A DNA stretch of 41,461 nt from Thermithiobacillus tepidarius DSM 3134 (GTDB taxonomy: Bacteria; Pseudomonadota; Gammaproteobacteria; Acidithiobacillales; Thermithiobacillaceae), in contig NZ_AUIS01000025.1 of assembly GCF_000423825.1 (NCBI RefSeq), positions 1 to 41,461 on the forward strand, in the 5' to 3' direction. The notes beneath the pieces were generated by a model that did no database searches, was not told where the DNA came from, and saw only the letters and a list, made by a program, of their open reading frames with translations. Below are positions 1 to 7,975 of this stretch, one piece after another. Within the stretch, counting starts at the first letter, position 1, and every line of letters begins with the position of its first letter. A program made the translations under genes and the position numbers.

Positions 1-52
1 GAAGTCCGCAGGAATCCGCAGGAGTCCCCGCGAACACGCGGGAGCGCGCAAG

Positions 53-80
53 AAAAAAGGCCAACCGAGAACGGTTGACC
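53..80 (-). terminator. Rho-independent terminator of ssrA
   Basis: Read on the minus strand this is a 9-bp stem, GGTCAACCG / CGGTTGGCC with one G·U pair. The loop is 4 nt, and six T residues follow at once. It lies 9 nt beyond the CCA end of the tmRNA, so it is a textbook intrinsic terminator for that transcript. Confidence 0.9.
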
Positions 81-89
81 TTTATATAT

Positions 90-473
90 TGGTGGAGGCG
101 GCGGGAATCGAACCCGCGTCCGCAAACCCTCTACCGTCCGGTTCTACATGCGTAGTCAGTCTACGATTTGACCTGCAGGGTCTCCGACTGACAGGATACC
201 GAGCAGGCGAGTCTGGTTGGTTTAGCGGATTGGCCCCAGACGTGCCGCACCGCGATCCCGTGTAGGTCGACCCCCCAAATCCCGTTGCCGGGATTACCGT
301 TGCCGGCTCCCAAGCCCACAGGCAGGCCTGGGTGGAGGGCTGGCTGCATTAAGCGGCCAGGGCGTAGTCGCTGTCGTTGGCAGTTATACGTGTTTGCGAT
401 TGGTTTTAAGAGCTTAATCGCAGCTCTGCATGCCCCGAAGGTGTCGCGATCTCCGTCGAAGCCGATCGCCCCC
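90..473 (-). ncRNA. ssrA: Transfer-messenger RNA (tmRNA)
   Basis: This is the tmRNA gene, whose RNA rescues ribosomes stalled on broken mRNAs together with SmpB (encoded at 4417–4872). The 3' end carries an encoded CCA, a T-arm with GGTTCGATTCC, and an acceptor strand that forms 7 bp (one G·U) with the 5' end GGGGGCG. The conserved 5' segment GGCTTCGACGG follows. The internal reading frame encodes a tag ending in YALAA before TAA. The length of 384 nt is normal for a one-piece bacterial tmRNA. A strong terminator follows and a plausible promoter precedes it. The mature 5' end is set from acceptor pairing, so the primary transcript probably starts about 35 nt upstream and is processed. Confidence 0.96.
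349..381 (-). other. tmRNA proteolysis-tag reading frame
   Basis: Within ssrA, the frame GCC AAC GAC AGC GAC TAC GCC CTG GCC GCT TAA encodes the tag ANDSDYALAA. It differs from the E. coli tag (ANDENYALAA) only in the two middle residues. The C-terminal ALAA is the known ClpXP/ClpAP degradation signal. The resume codon is taken as the first GCC, by analogy with E. coli. Confidence 0.9.
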
Positions 474-515
474 GTGGTAAACCTGGGCGCCGCAGCGCCA
501 TTGATTCATCCGTAA

Positions 516-544
516 TTTGTACTATGCTTATCTTGCAAACTCAA
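516..544 (-). promoter_or_regulatory. Probable sigma-70 promoter of ssrA
   Basis: On the minus strand, TTGAGT (539–544) and TACAAA (516–521) are separated by 17 nt in an AT-rich island. Each hexamer matches the consensus at four of six positions. Transcription would start near 508, giving a short 5' precursor to be trimmed from the tmRNA. Confidence 0.45.
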
Positions 545-617
545 TAGACAAACAAACCATAACATAGTTCCCCCCTCAGAGCCCAGCACCTACCGACGAG
601 CTCAGCGGAGTACGCAT

Positions 618-1540
618 ATGAATACGGCTGCCGGCTGCCTTCGTGCCCAGATCCAGGAATTGCGCTTTTTGCCCCCGCTGCCCGCCGCGGCACCGGCGAT
701 TTTGCGGGTGTTCGCGGACGAGGAGGCGGACATCGAGGCCGTGGAGCGTGCCGTGGCGCTGGAGCCGGGGCTGGCGGCGCGCTTGTCGGACTGGCCAACT
801 CCGCCTATTACGGCAATCAGGGCAGGATTTTTACCATCCGCGCCGCCATCATCAAGGCCTTGGGGCTGAAGCTGGTGAAGGATCTGGCGCTGTCGCTGCT
901 GATGGCGCAGAGCTTCCGCCTGCGTGCCGGCCGGGCGTTTCGCCCCGAGGCGTTCTGGCTGCGCGCGGTCACCGTGGCCAAGGCCGCCGCCCTGCTGGCG
1001 GGCGCAGCGCGCCCCTGTGCCGGCAAGGCGCTGGGCAGGCGCCCGAAAAATGCGGCGAATGCCGAGGGCGCGGCCCAGGCCTATCTGGGCGGCTTGCTGC
1101 ATCAGCTCGGCATTGCCGCCTTGGCCCACCTGGCGCCCGAGGAAATGGACCAGGTGCTGCTGGAGGTCGCGGCGCGGCAGGGTGCTTCCCTGGCATCGCT
1201 GGAGGAGGCGCGCTTCGGCATGTCGCACCAGAGCACGGGCGTGCTGCTGGCCAGGAAATGGCATTTGCCCGAAGAGGTGATTTCGGTGATTGGCCACTAC
1301 CACGATCCGGACTACGACGGCCATCACGGCAAGCTGGTATCCGTCGTGCATGCCGCGTGCCTCTTGCACGAAGCCTTGGAGCAGGGAGAGACGACGATGC
1401 AGTTCCATGAGCACAGCACATCGAGATGGCCGGAGCTGGGTCTGGATGCCGAGCGGGTCGGCGGCGTGTTGTCCGGGTTGCGACAGGAGCAGGAAGGGCT
1501 GCGCCTGATGGCGGCGGCCATGAGTGGGGCGGAGCCGTGA
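618..1540 (+). pseudogene. HDOD-domain protein, frameshifted
   Basis: HDOD proteins are non-catalytic relatives of HD phosphohydrolases, often tied to motility or c-di-GMP signalling. The frame opens at ATG 618 with GGAG 7 nt upstream and reads well to about residue 56 (…VALEPGLAARL). It then goes out of register. The family sequence resumes in another frame as GLANSAYYGNQGRIFTIRAA and continues to TGA at 1538–1540. It includes YLGGLLHQLGIAAL and GHYHDPDYDGHHGKLV, typical of HDOD. The break is at 785–787, where TTGTCGGA stands in place of an expected TTG-GTC-GGA, so a single missing G explains it. Restored length is about 307 aa. The stop overlaps the next gene as GTGA, implying translational coupling. 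A sequencing error is as likely as a true mutation. Confidence 0.82.
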
Positions 1541-2676
1541 CGGCGTCCGGCTTGCAGTGGCTGGAGGACCGGATCGATCAGGTGGACGGGTTGTCCGTCC
1601 TGCGGGCTCTGTCCGAGCTGAATGCCTATCGCTTGGAGGGGCCGCAGCTGCTGGTCCAAGCCCTGGGCTTGTGGATCGATTATCTCGGCGTGGACGTGGT
1701 CAGCGTGCAGTTCCTGGAGGACCGGCTGTGGCGGGAGGCGCTGACGCTGGCCTGGAGTCCCGAGCACCAGCAGGTGGAAATCCCCCTGAAGAAGACCCCG
1801 TTCTGGAAATGCTTCAGGAAGCTGTCCGCGGAGATGGTGCAGGCGCAATCCGTGGTCCGGCGCACGCCCCTGTCCGCCGGGGACCAGCCGGGCGGGTCGG
1901 CCCTGATGCTGCCCCTGGGCGGCGATCAGGGGCTGCTGGGGGCGATCTTCCTGTATCACGCCCGCGCCGATTTCTTCACCCCCGCCCACGAGCGCCTGGG
2001 CGCCATCTTCGCCAATTTCCTGGCCCAAGCCATCGTAACCAATCGCCTGGTCCGCCACATGCACGAGGAGGTGGACCAGCGCGTGGCCGCCATGGACGCC
2101 CTCATGCAGGAAACCCTGGAACTGAAGAAAAAATACGAGCAGTTGTCCTTCGTGGACGAGCTGACCCAGCTCTACAACCGCCGCTTCTTCTTCCAGGAAG
2201 CCAAGCTGGCCCTGGCGCGCGATACCCGCAACGACGCCCCGTTCTCGCTGATCATGCTGGACGTGGACCACTTCAAGCGCATCAACGACCGCTACGGGCA
2301 TTCCACCGGCGACGAGGTGCTGCGCTGCATCAGCGATTTCCTGCGCGCCTCCGTGCGCGAAACGGACATCCTGTCCCGCTTCGGCGGCGAGGAGTTCGCG
2401 CTGGCCCTGCCCGGCACCGACTGCAGCGGCGCCCGGCGGGTGGCGCAGATGCTGCTCGACGGCGTGCGGCGCCTGCCTTGCCGCACCGGCAAGGGCGAGC
2501 TCGTCCGCATCACCATCAGCCTGGGCCTGGCTTGCCGTACCTCGCTGGAGTACCTGAACGGCGAGACCGATCTGGAGCGCCTGCTGCACAACGCCGATCT
2601 GGCGCTCTATGCCGCCAAGGAGGGCGGGCGCGACCAGTGCTGCGCCTACGAGGAAATGACCCACTGCCCCCTCTGA
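1537..2676 (+). CDS. Diguanylate cyclase, GAF-like sensor plus GGDEF
   Basis: This protein makes cyclic di-GMP from two GTP. The GTG start at 1537 overlaps the HDOD stop (GTGA), giving 379 aa. Longer upstream starts would run into HDOD coding sequence. Residues about 20–175 resemble a GAF-type sensor, and a charged helix (about 180–210) links to the GGDEF domain. The active-site signature is intact as GGEEF (283–287). RETD (274–277) sits exactly five residues before it, the usual inhibitory I-site, so product inhibition is expected. No transmembrane segment is visible, suggesting a cytosolic enzyme. Coupling to the HDOD gene suggests a joint signalling unit. The stimulus is unknown. Confidence 0.88.
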   Translation: MTASGLQWLEDRIDQVDGLSVLRALSELNAYRLEGPQLLVQALGLWIDYLGVDVVSVQFLEDRLWREALTLAWSPEHQQVEIPLKKTPFWKCFRKLSAEMVQAQSVVRRTPLSAGDQPGGSALMLPLGGDQGLLGAIFLYHARADFFTPAHERLGAIFANFLAQAIVTNRLVRHMHEEVDQRVAAMDALMQETLELKKKYEQLSFVDELTQLYNRRFFFQEAKLALARDTRNDAPFSLIMLDVDHFKRINDRYGHSTGDEVLRCISDFLRASVRETDILSRFGGEEFALALPGTDCSGARRVAQMLLDGVRRLPCRTGKGELVRITISLGLACRTSLEYLNGETDLERLLHNADLALYAAKEGGRDQCCAYEEMTHCPL

Positions 2677-2698
2677 GGGCCGGCGGGCCCGCCCCGCC

Positions 2699-4339
2699 TC
2701 AGGGGTGCCGGGGCTCGATGCGCACCAGCGCCACCACCTTCCCGCTGTAGAGATCCCGTTTTTCCATGAGCAGATAGGCCCGCGCCCGGCCGCCCAGCAC
2801 CCTCGACAAGGCCGGCAGTTCGGCCTGCGGCAGGGCCAGGTACACGGGCCGGCCCATCGCCAGCAGACGCTTCAGTTCCTGCAAGTCCGTCAGGCGATGG
2901 ATCTGCTGCTCGCCGCGCCCGCCGTAGAAGAGCAGGGAGGGCTGGAACCAGCGCCAGGCCGCCAGTGTGTAGGGCGCCTCGCCCTGCAGGCCCTGGATGA
3001 GCTGGCCGAAGCTGCGCGACGGCTTGGCTTCCTCCAGGTGCGGCAGGGCCCAGGCCACCAGCACGAAGGTCAGGGCCGCCGCCGCCGCGCTCAGGCCGGC
3101 GACGGCCGGGGCCAGACGCTGCCGCCACAGGAAGGCGAGGCCCAGCAAGCCGGCCGCCGCGTAGGGCAGGCCGAGCACGCCCAGGGCCGGCAGTTCCGGC
3201 ACCGCTTTGGGGATCTGGACCTGGCCGGCGACGATCAGGGCGATGCCCGCCGCGAGCAGGACCGCCATGGACAGCAGGGCGCCGCCGCGCCGCAGGGGCA
3301 GCTCGCCCCGCAGGGCCTGCACCAGGCGCAGGGCGATGAGGATGAAGAGCGGCGGGTAAGCCGGCCACACGTAGTTGGGCAGCTTGGTGGCCGCCAGGCT
3401 GAAGAAGGCGATCCAGGTCAGCGCCCAGACCATGAGAAAGGCCTGCGCCGGCGCCTGTTGCGCCAGGCGGGCGCCGAAGCGGCGCCAGGGGGCCGCCAGG
3501 GCCTGGGGCAGCAGCACGGACCAGGGCAGCAGGGCCACGGGGATGGTGGCCAGGTAGTAGAGGAGGGGGCCGCGGTGTCCCTCCATGGGATCGAGGAAGC
3601 GGTCCACGTTGTGGGCGCCGAGGAACTGGCGCAGCCATTCCCCTTCGCTGGCCCACCAGGCCCATACGTACCACGGCACGGCGATGAGCAGAAAGAGCGG
3701 GATGCCGAGCCCCAGCCGGCCCTCGCGCCACAGGTGCGGCAGATCCCGGCGCCAAGCCAGGAAGAGCAGGATGATGAGACCGGGCAGCAGCACGCCGATG
3801 GGCCCCTTGGCCAGCACCGCCAGGGCCAGGGCGGCGTAGCTCAGGAGATAGTCCCGGCGCCGGCTGGCCGGGTTCAGGTAGCCCGCGAGCCAGCTGAGCA
3901 GGCCCAGGGCGACGAAGAAGATCAGCAGGGGGTCGGGCACGGCGGCGCGGAAGATCACCTGGCTGTGCAGCGCGGTCGCACCCAGCAGCGCCGCCATCAG
4001 GCCCGTCTGCGCGTCGAAGAGGCGCCGGGCCTGCACCGCCATGAGCAGCACCAGCAGCGCCCCGAACAGCACCGCCCCCGCGCGCAGGCCCCATTCGTTG
4101 AAGCCGAAGAGCCGGGTCATGCCCGCCATCACCCAATAGTTGAGGATCGGCTTGTCGGGCCGCAGCTCGCCGTTGAAGGTGGGCAGGGCGTAATCGCCGC
4201 GGCTCGTCATTTCCTTAAGGGCCTGGGCATTGTTGGGCTCGTCGATGTCCCACAGGGAGCTGTCGCCGGCGCCGATGCCGAGCAGCAGCAGGGCCAGGAC
4301 GAAGAGCAGGAAGCTGTGCTGGAGAAAGGTTTTGTTCAT
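2699..4339 (-). CDS. GT39 / ArnT-like membrane glycosyltransferase
   Basis: This integral-membrane GT-C glycosyltransferase (546 aa) belongs to the PMT/ArnT superfamily, which transfers sugars from polyprenyl-phosphate donors on the outer face of the inner membrane. There is an N-terminal membrane helix (about 8–24). The first periplasmic loop carries the acidic motif WDIDEPNNA (D33/E34), and RPDKPILNYW follows, typical of this family. About ten further hydrophobic segments follow, and a soluble C-terminal tail from about 430. It lies downstream of smpB on the same strand with a 77-nt gap and only a weak GGAAA ribosome-binding site. The substrate (lipid A, protein or other glycan) cannot be deduced. 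Its end converges with the cyclase gene across a short GC-rich palindrome. Confidence 0.83.
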   Translation of the reverse strand: MNKTFLQHSFLLFVLALLLLGIGAGDSSLWDIDEPNNAQALKEMTSRGDYALPTFNGELRPDKPILNYWVMAGMTRLFGFNEWGLRAGAVLFGALLVLLMAVQARRLFDAQTGLMAALLGATALHSQVIFRAAVPDPLLIFFVALGLLSWLAGYLNPASRRRDYLLSYAALALAVLAKGPIGVLLPGLIILLFLAWRRDLPHLWREGRLGLGIPLFLLIAVPWYVWAWWASEGEWLRQFLGAHNVDRFLDPMEGHRGPLLYYLATIPVALLPWSVLLPQALAAPWRRFGARLAQQAPAQAFLMVWALTWIAFFSLAATKLPNYVWPAYPPLFILIALRLVQALRGELPLRRGGALLSMAVLLAAGIALIVAGQVQIPKAVPELPALGVLGLPYAAAGLLGLAFLWRQRLAPAVAGLSAAAAALTFVLVAWALPHLEEAKPSRSFGQLIQGLQGEAPYTLAAWRWFQPSLLFYGGRGEQQIHRLTDLQELKRLLAMGRPVYLALPQAELPALSRVLGGRARAYLLMEKRDLYSGKVVALVRIEPRHP

Positions 4340-4416
4340 GTGTTATGGTTTCCGGCAGCTGGGCACGAGACTCGGCGGGCATGACGGCGCACGGCGCCGC
4401 AACAGCACCCTTGCGG

Positions 4417-4872
4417 CTAACGGCCCCCTTTCAGAATGCGGGCCTTGTCGCGCTCCCATTCGCGTTCCTTGATGGATGCGCGCTTGTCGTGCAGCTGCTT
4501 GCCGCGCGCCAGGGCGATCTCCAGCTTGGCGCGGCCGTTCTTCCAGTACATGGCCGTGGGCACCAGGGTGTAGCCCTTGCGCTCCACCTGGCCGATGAGG
4601 CGGTTGATCTGCTGCTTGTGCAGGAGCAGCTTGCGCGTGCGCAAGGGGTCGGGCTTGATGTGGGTGCTGGCGGTGGGCAGGGGGGAGATGTGCGCGCCGA
4701 AAAGCCACAGCTCGGCGTCCTTGATCAGGACGTAGCTTTCCTTCAGGTTGACCCGGCCGGCCCGCAGCGATTTGACTTCCCACCCTTCCAGCACGATGCC
4801 TGCTTCGAAGCGTTCTTCGATGAAGTACTCGAAGCCGGCCTGGCGGTTGAGGGCGATGGTGGATTGGCTCAT
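4417..4872 (-). CDS. smpB: SsrA-binding protein SmpB
   Basis: SmpB binds the tRNA-like domain of tmRNA and delivers it to stalled ribosomes. The 151-aa protein starts at [12 protein letters not shown] with AGGA 9 nt upstream. An open frame continues further 5' but without family resemblance. It shows the beta-barrel core ([20 protein letters not shown]) and the basic C-terminal tail ([16 protein letters not shown]-type) that occupies the mRNA channel. The length is close to that of E. coli SmpB. Its RNA partner is encoded at 90–473, about 4 kb away. It is divergent from the phospholipase-D-like gene at 4977. Confidence 0.96.
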   Translation of the reverse strand: MSQSTIALNRQAGFEYFIEERFEAGIVLEGWEVKSLRAGRVNLKESYVLIKDAELWLFGAHISPLPTASTHIKPDPLRTRKLLLHKQQINRLIGQVERKGYTLVPTAMYWKNGRAKLEIALARGKQLHDKRASIKEREWERDKARILKGGR

Positions 4873-4976
4873 GGACAGCGGTCCTAATGGAAACGGGCGG
4901 ATGCTTTGTTTTAGTGGAATCATTGTAGAGGACTCGGGCAGGGAATGCCTAGCGCCTTTCACGGATCGGGGGAGGA

Positions 4977-6122
4977 ATGGCCAAGGGCTCGCGCGGACAA
5001 TGGCATGAGTTGCAGGATTTCCGGCTGTACACGGAAATGGCCACCATTGCGGAAGCCATCGACACCTGCCTCCTGAATGCGCGCGAGGAGATCCTGCTGG
5101 AGATCTACATCTTCGAGGCGGGAGACTGGCCCGCGCGCGTGCTGGACATCCTGGTGGCGAAGGCGGAGGCGGGGGTGCGGGTGCACCTGACCCTGGACGC
5201 CATCGGCTGCATGGCCTTTCCGCGGGCCTGGGTCCAGCGCTTGCGCCAGGCCGGCGCGCATCTGGTCTGGTATCACCGGCTCGATTACCTGAACCTGCGC
5301 CAGACCATGCGCCGGACCCATCGCCGCATTCTGGTGGTGGACGGCCGCTTCGCCGCCCTCGGCGGCTTCGCCATCGCCGATGCCTGGCTGACCGGGGCAT
5401 GGACCGGCCAGCCTTACCGGGAGCTCATGGTGTGCTTCGGCGGCCCGCTGGCCACGCAAATGCGCATGGCCTTCGGCAGCACGCACCGGGTGCCGCTCCT
5501 GCCGTTGCGGGCGGCCATGCCTGGCGGCGCGGCGGCGCCGGTGCTCGGCAAGGGGCGCCTGCTGCTGAATTCGCCGCCCGGGCGCAACACCATTCACGAG
5601 CGCCTGCTGGCGGCCATCCGCGCGGCGCGCACCCATGTCTGGATCGCCACGCCCTACTTCAATCCGGATTTCTGGGTGCGGCGCGCCCTGTATCAGGCCG
5701 CCCACCGCGGGGTGGACGTGCGCATCCTGCTGCCCGGCCCCTTGACCGACCATCCCATCTTACGCCATGGGGTGCGAAGGTATTATCATAGGATGCTGGC
5801 GGCCGGGGTGCGAATATTCGAATATTCCCCCGCCTTTCTGCACAGCAAGTGCACGGTGGTGGACGGGCGCTGGGCGACCGTGGGTTCGGCCAACCTGGAC
5901 CTGCTCAGCCACTGGTTCAACCGCGAACTCAACCTGGAGTGCCGCGGCCGGCCCCTGGTGAATCTGCTGGTCACCCTCCTGTCCCGGGAGTTCCAGCAAT
6001 CCCAGGAGATCACCCTCGCCAGCTGGCTGGCGCGCCCCCGCTGGCAGCGCGTGCTGGAAAACGGGCTCGGCATCGTGGACCGGGTGCTGCAGAAGAGCGC
6101 CCTGGCCCGCTACAGACGTTAA
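4977..6122 (+). CDS. Phospholipase-D family protein, cardiolipin-synthase-like
   Basis: Two-HKD proteins of this type exchange phosphatidyl groups, for example in cardiolipin synthesis. The 381-aa protein lacks the N-terminal membrane helices of ClsA and resembles the soluble ClsB/ClsC type. The second catalytic motif is canonical: H289-x-K291-x4-D296 (HSKCTVVDG, then GSANLD). The first reads HRRILVVDG, so the usual lysine is arginine (R117) while H115 and D122 remain. The second GG/GSxN-type segment after motif 1 is also altered (ALGGF). The ATG at 4977 follows GGAGG closely. It is followed 9 nt later by ratA. Function as a lipid synthase is inferred, and the Lys-to-Arg change could affect activity. 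Confidence 0.82.
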   Translation: MAKGSRGQWHELQDFRLYTEMATIAEAIDTCLLNAREEILLEIYIFEAGDWPARVLDILVAKAEAGVRVHLTLDAIGCMAFPRAWVQRLRQAGAHLVWYHRLDYLNLRQTMRRTHRRILVVDGRFAALGGFAIADAWLTGAWTGQPYRELMVCFGGPLATQMRMAFGSTHRVPLLPLRAAMPGGAAAPVLGKGRLLLNSPPGRNTIHERLLAAIRAARTHVWIATPYFNPDFWVRRALYQAAHRGVDVRILLPGPLTDHPILRHGVRRYYHRMLAAGVRIFEYSPAFLHSKCTVVDGRWATVGSANLDLLSHWFNRELNLECRGRPLVNLLVTLLSREFQQSQEITLASWLARPRWQRVLENGLGIVDRVLQKSALARYRR

Positions 6123-6131
6123 GGAGAATGC

Positions 6132-6599
6132 ATGCACAAAGTCCAAAAAACGGCCGTTCTGCCCTATACGCCCGCGCAGGTGTTCTCTATGGTCGAAGAC
6201 ATTCCTTCCTATCCGGCCTTTTTGCCCTGGGTCAGCCGTGCCCGCATCCTCAGCCGCAAGGGCGACGAGGTGCTGGCCGAGCTCAGTTTCGCGCAGGGTG
6301 GCCTGAGCAAGGCGTTCACCACGCGCAACCTTCATCAGCGCAACAAGATGATCGAGATCCGCCTGGTCAACGGCCCCTTCCGCATGCTGGAAGGGCTGTG
6401 GCGCTTCGAGCCGGTGCGCGGCGGCACCCGCGTCAGCCTGGATCTGCAGTTCGATTTTTCCAGCCGGCTCCTGGAGCTCCTGCTGGGGCCCATTTTCAAG
6501 CACGCCACCGAGACCATGGTCAACGCCTTCCAAGGCCGCGCGCGGGCCATTTACGGCCAGGACCGGGTGGCCGCCGATCAGATCCCCACCGAGATTTGA
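6132..6599 (+). CDS. ratA: RatA / COQ10-like START-domain protein
   Basis: This 155-aa member of the COQ10/RatA polyketide-cyclase-like family has a START fold and binds hydrophobic ligands. In E. coli, RatA was reported to inhibit 50S–30S association, while the mitochondrial relative Coq10 acts in ubiquinone function. The diagnostic start HKVQKTAVLPYTPAQVFSMV is followed by YPAFLPWV and a long C-terminal helix (FKHATETMVNAFQGRA). AAGGAG precedes the ATG. Position directly before rnfH (4-nt gap) is the conserved ratA–ratB pairing. Calling it a toxin would rest on the E. coli work. A ubiquinone chaperone role is equally plausible. Confidence 0.88.
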   Translation: MHKVQKTAVLPYTPAQVFSMVEDIPSYPAFLPWVSRARILSRKGDEVLAELSFAQGGLSKAFTTRNLHQRNKMIEIRLVNGPFRMLEGLWRFEPVRGGTRVSLDLQFDFSSRLLELLLGPIFKHATETMVNAFQGRARAIYGQDRVAADQIPTEI

Positions 6600-6603
6600 C
6601 GCC

Positions 6604-6900
6604 ATGAAAGTGGAAGTGGCCTACGCCGAGCCGGCCCAGCAGTGGCTGCTGGAAATCGAGGTGCCGGAGGGGGCGACCGTGGGCGAGGCGATCCAGCGCT
6701 CCGGCATCCTCGAGCAGTGTCCGCGGCTCGTCTTCGAGCAGCTCAAGGTCGGCGTGTTCGGCAAGCTGACCAAGATGGACCGTGTGCTGCGCGCGGGCGA
6801 GCGCGTCGAAATCTACCGTCCGCTCATCGCCGATCCAAAGCAGGTGCGGGCGGAGCGCGCCAAGGCGGGCAAGGCGGCCAAGGCGGAAGACGGCGAATGA
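6604..6900 (+). CDS. rnfH: RnfH family (RatB) ubiquitin-fold protein
   Basis: A small (98-aa) beta-grasp protein of the RnfH/RatB family, of unknown biochemical role, almost always next to ratA. The core runs from KVEVAYAEPAQQWLLEIEV through GKLTKMDRVLRAGERVEIYRPL to DPKQVRAERAK. This last part is the family's conserved C-terminal signature, followed by a lysine/alanine-rich tail. It starts 4 nt after ratA ends, so the two are co-transcribed. It converges with bamE, leaving only 13 nt between the two genes. Confidence 0.9.
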   Translation: MKVEVAYAEPAQQWLLEIEVPEGATVGEAIQRSGILEQCPRLVFEQLKVGVFGKLTKMDRVLRAGERVEIYRPLIADPKQVRAERAKAGKAAKAEDGE

Positions 6901-6913
6901 GGCGCGGCGCGGC

Positions 6914-7255
6914 CTAGCGCGGCGCGGCCGCCGGCTTCACATCCCCTTCCACCCGCAGCAGCTTGCCGCTGGCGTCGAAGATCACGGTGATGCGGCGTTG
7001 CTCGCGCTTGCCGTAGGACGGCTTGAAGCTGTAGACGTAGTCCCAGCGTTCGGGGTGGAAGGGGTCGGTGACGAGCGGTGTGCCGAGCAATTCCTGCACC
7101 TGCCCGCGATCCATGCCGGGCTTGAGCTGCTCGACCTGCTGTTGCTGAATGACGTTGCCCTGCTGCACATCCACCCGGTAGAGATTGCAGCCCGCCACGG
7201 CAAGGCCCAGAGCGGGAATCAGAGCGAAAGAAAGCGCGCGCACGGTTGTTTTCAT
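6914..7255 (-). CDS. bamE: Outer-membrane assembly lipoprotein BamE
   Basis: BamE (SmpA/OmlA) is a small lipoprotein of the BAM complex, which inserts beta-barrels into the outer membrane. The 113-aa protein has a lipoprotein signal peptide ending in the lipobox VAGC, with the acylated Cys at position 23. The SmpA/OmlA domain follows, with NVIQQQQVEQLKPGMDRGQV, LLGTPLVTDPFHPERWDYVY and ITVIFDASGKL. The start is ATG at 7255. It is transcribed away from fur across an 87-nt shared control region, a classic arrangement. A candidate Fur box covers its start codon. Confidence 0.93.
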   Translation of the reverse strand: MKTTVRALSFALIPALGLAVAGCNLYRVDVQQGNVIQQQQVEQLKPGMDRGQVQELLGTPLVTDPFHPERWDYVYSFKPSYGKREQRRITVIFDASGKLLRVEGDVKPAAAPR

Positions 7256-7271
7256 AACAAGAATTATTATC
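7253..7271. promoter_or_regulatory. Candidate Fur box between bamE and fur
   Basis: Read on the minus strand, this 19-nt segment agrees with the classical Fur-box consensus GATAATGATAATCATTATC at 13 positions by hand count. It overlaps the bamE start codon and the –35 zone of the fur promoter. Iron-dependent autoregulation of fur would therefore be easy to explain. It is a hand comparison only. Confidence 0.42.
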
Positions 7272-7294
7272 CTTCGGCCCAAATCCAGTACAAT
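7266..7294 (+). promoter_or_regulatory. Probable fur promoter
   Basis: TACAAT at 7289–7294 is a good –10 element (five of six). The –35 zone (about 7266–7272) is poor and AT-rich, so an activator or extended contacts may matter. The start site would be near 7301, giving an approximately 40-nt leader to the fur ATG. Confidence 0.4.
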
Positions 7295-7342
7295 GCCCGT
7301 AAAAAGACGGTCTATCCTAAACGAAACGACGAGGATTGTCCC

Positions 7343-7819
7343 ATGCAGAGACTGGATAGTGAAGATTTGAAGAAGGCGGGGCTGAAGGCTACGCTGCCGC
7401 GCCTGAAGATCCTGCGCATCCTGGAAAACAGCCAGACGCGCCATCTCACCGCCGAGGAAGTATACCGTCAGCTGCTGGATGCCGGCGAGGAGGTGGGGCT
7501 GGCGACGGTCTACCGGGTGCTGACCCAGTTCGAGGCGGCGGGCCTGGTGAAGCGCCACCACTTCGAGGGCGACCGCTCCATCTTCGAGCTGGACGAGGGT
7601 GGACACCACGATCACATGGTCTGCACGGCGTGCGGCAAGGTGATCGAATTCTACGATCCGGCCATCGAGGAGCGGCAGCGGGAAGTCGCTGCCAACCATG
7701 ACTTCAGCATCAACGAGCACAGCCTGTATCTCTACGGCACCTGCCGCGGCATGCGCGAGCGGGGAGTCTGCTCCATGACCGGCGCGGCGGAAACGGCGCC
7801 GGCGGACAGCATCTCCTGA
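7343..7819 (+). CDS. fur: Ferric uptake regulator Fur
   Basis: Fur represses iron-uptake genes when bound to Fe(II). The 158-aa protein begins MQRLDSEDLKKAGLKATLPR at ATG 7343, preceded by GAGGA. The winged helix (about 10–80) contains LATVYRVLTQFEAAGLVKRHHFEG. The metal-binding half contains HHDHMVCTACGKVIEFYD with a CxxC pair, and FSINEHSLYLYGTC. The second cysteine pair is C-x8-C (CRGMRERGVC) rather than the C-x4-C of E. coli Fur, so structural zinc binding at the C-terminus may differ. The gene is divergent from bamE and monocistronic by appearance, since recN faces it. Confidence 0.95.
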   Translation: MQRLDSEDLKKAGLKATLPRLKILRILENSQTRHLTAEEVYRQLLDAGEEVGLATVYRVLTQFEAAGLVKRHHFEGDRSIFELDEGGHHDHMVCTACGKVIEFYDPAIEERQREVAANHDFSINEHSLYLYGTCRGMRERGVCSMTGAAETAPADSIS

Positions 7820-7916
7820 AGCCGGTTCCCGCGTACCCCGGATAGCACCGTTCTCGGCACCGTTGCCGGCTGACCGCGGCTGTGCGCCGGCCTGCGTTGA
7901 AATGCAAAGCCCGCAG

Positions 7917-7934
7917 GCGCGGGTTGGCCCGCGC
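7917..7934. terminator. GC hairpin between convergent fur and recN
   Basis: A perfect 7-bp stem, GCGCGGG / CCCGCGC, with a TTGG loop lies in the 156-nt gap between the two converging genes. No T-run follows on either strand, so it may only slow polymerase or act with Rho. Confidence 0.35.
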
Positions 7935-7975
7935 AGACCTGACCTGTTCTCATCCCCACAAGCGCCGTCGTGGCG

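Noticed and set aside
1-52. Direct repeats of TCCGCAGGA at the window start
   Set aside because: Only two short imperfect copies at the edge, with no context to interpret.
2705-4384. A 559-codon frame opposite the GT39 gene
   Set aside because: A Gln/Arg/His-rich shadow with no domain. The minus-strand frame has clear membrane helices and family motifs.
6132-6900. Type II toxin–antitoxin system (ratA–ratB)
   Set aside because: The pair is conserved and housekeeping-like, and RnfH is not an established antitoxin. Described by fold instead.
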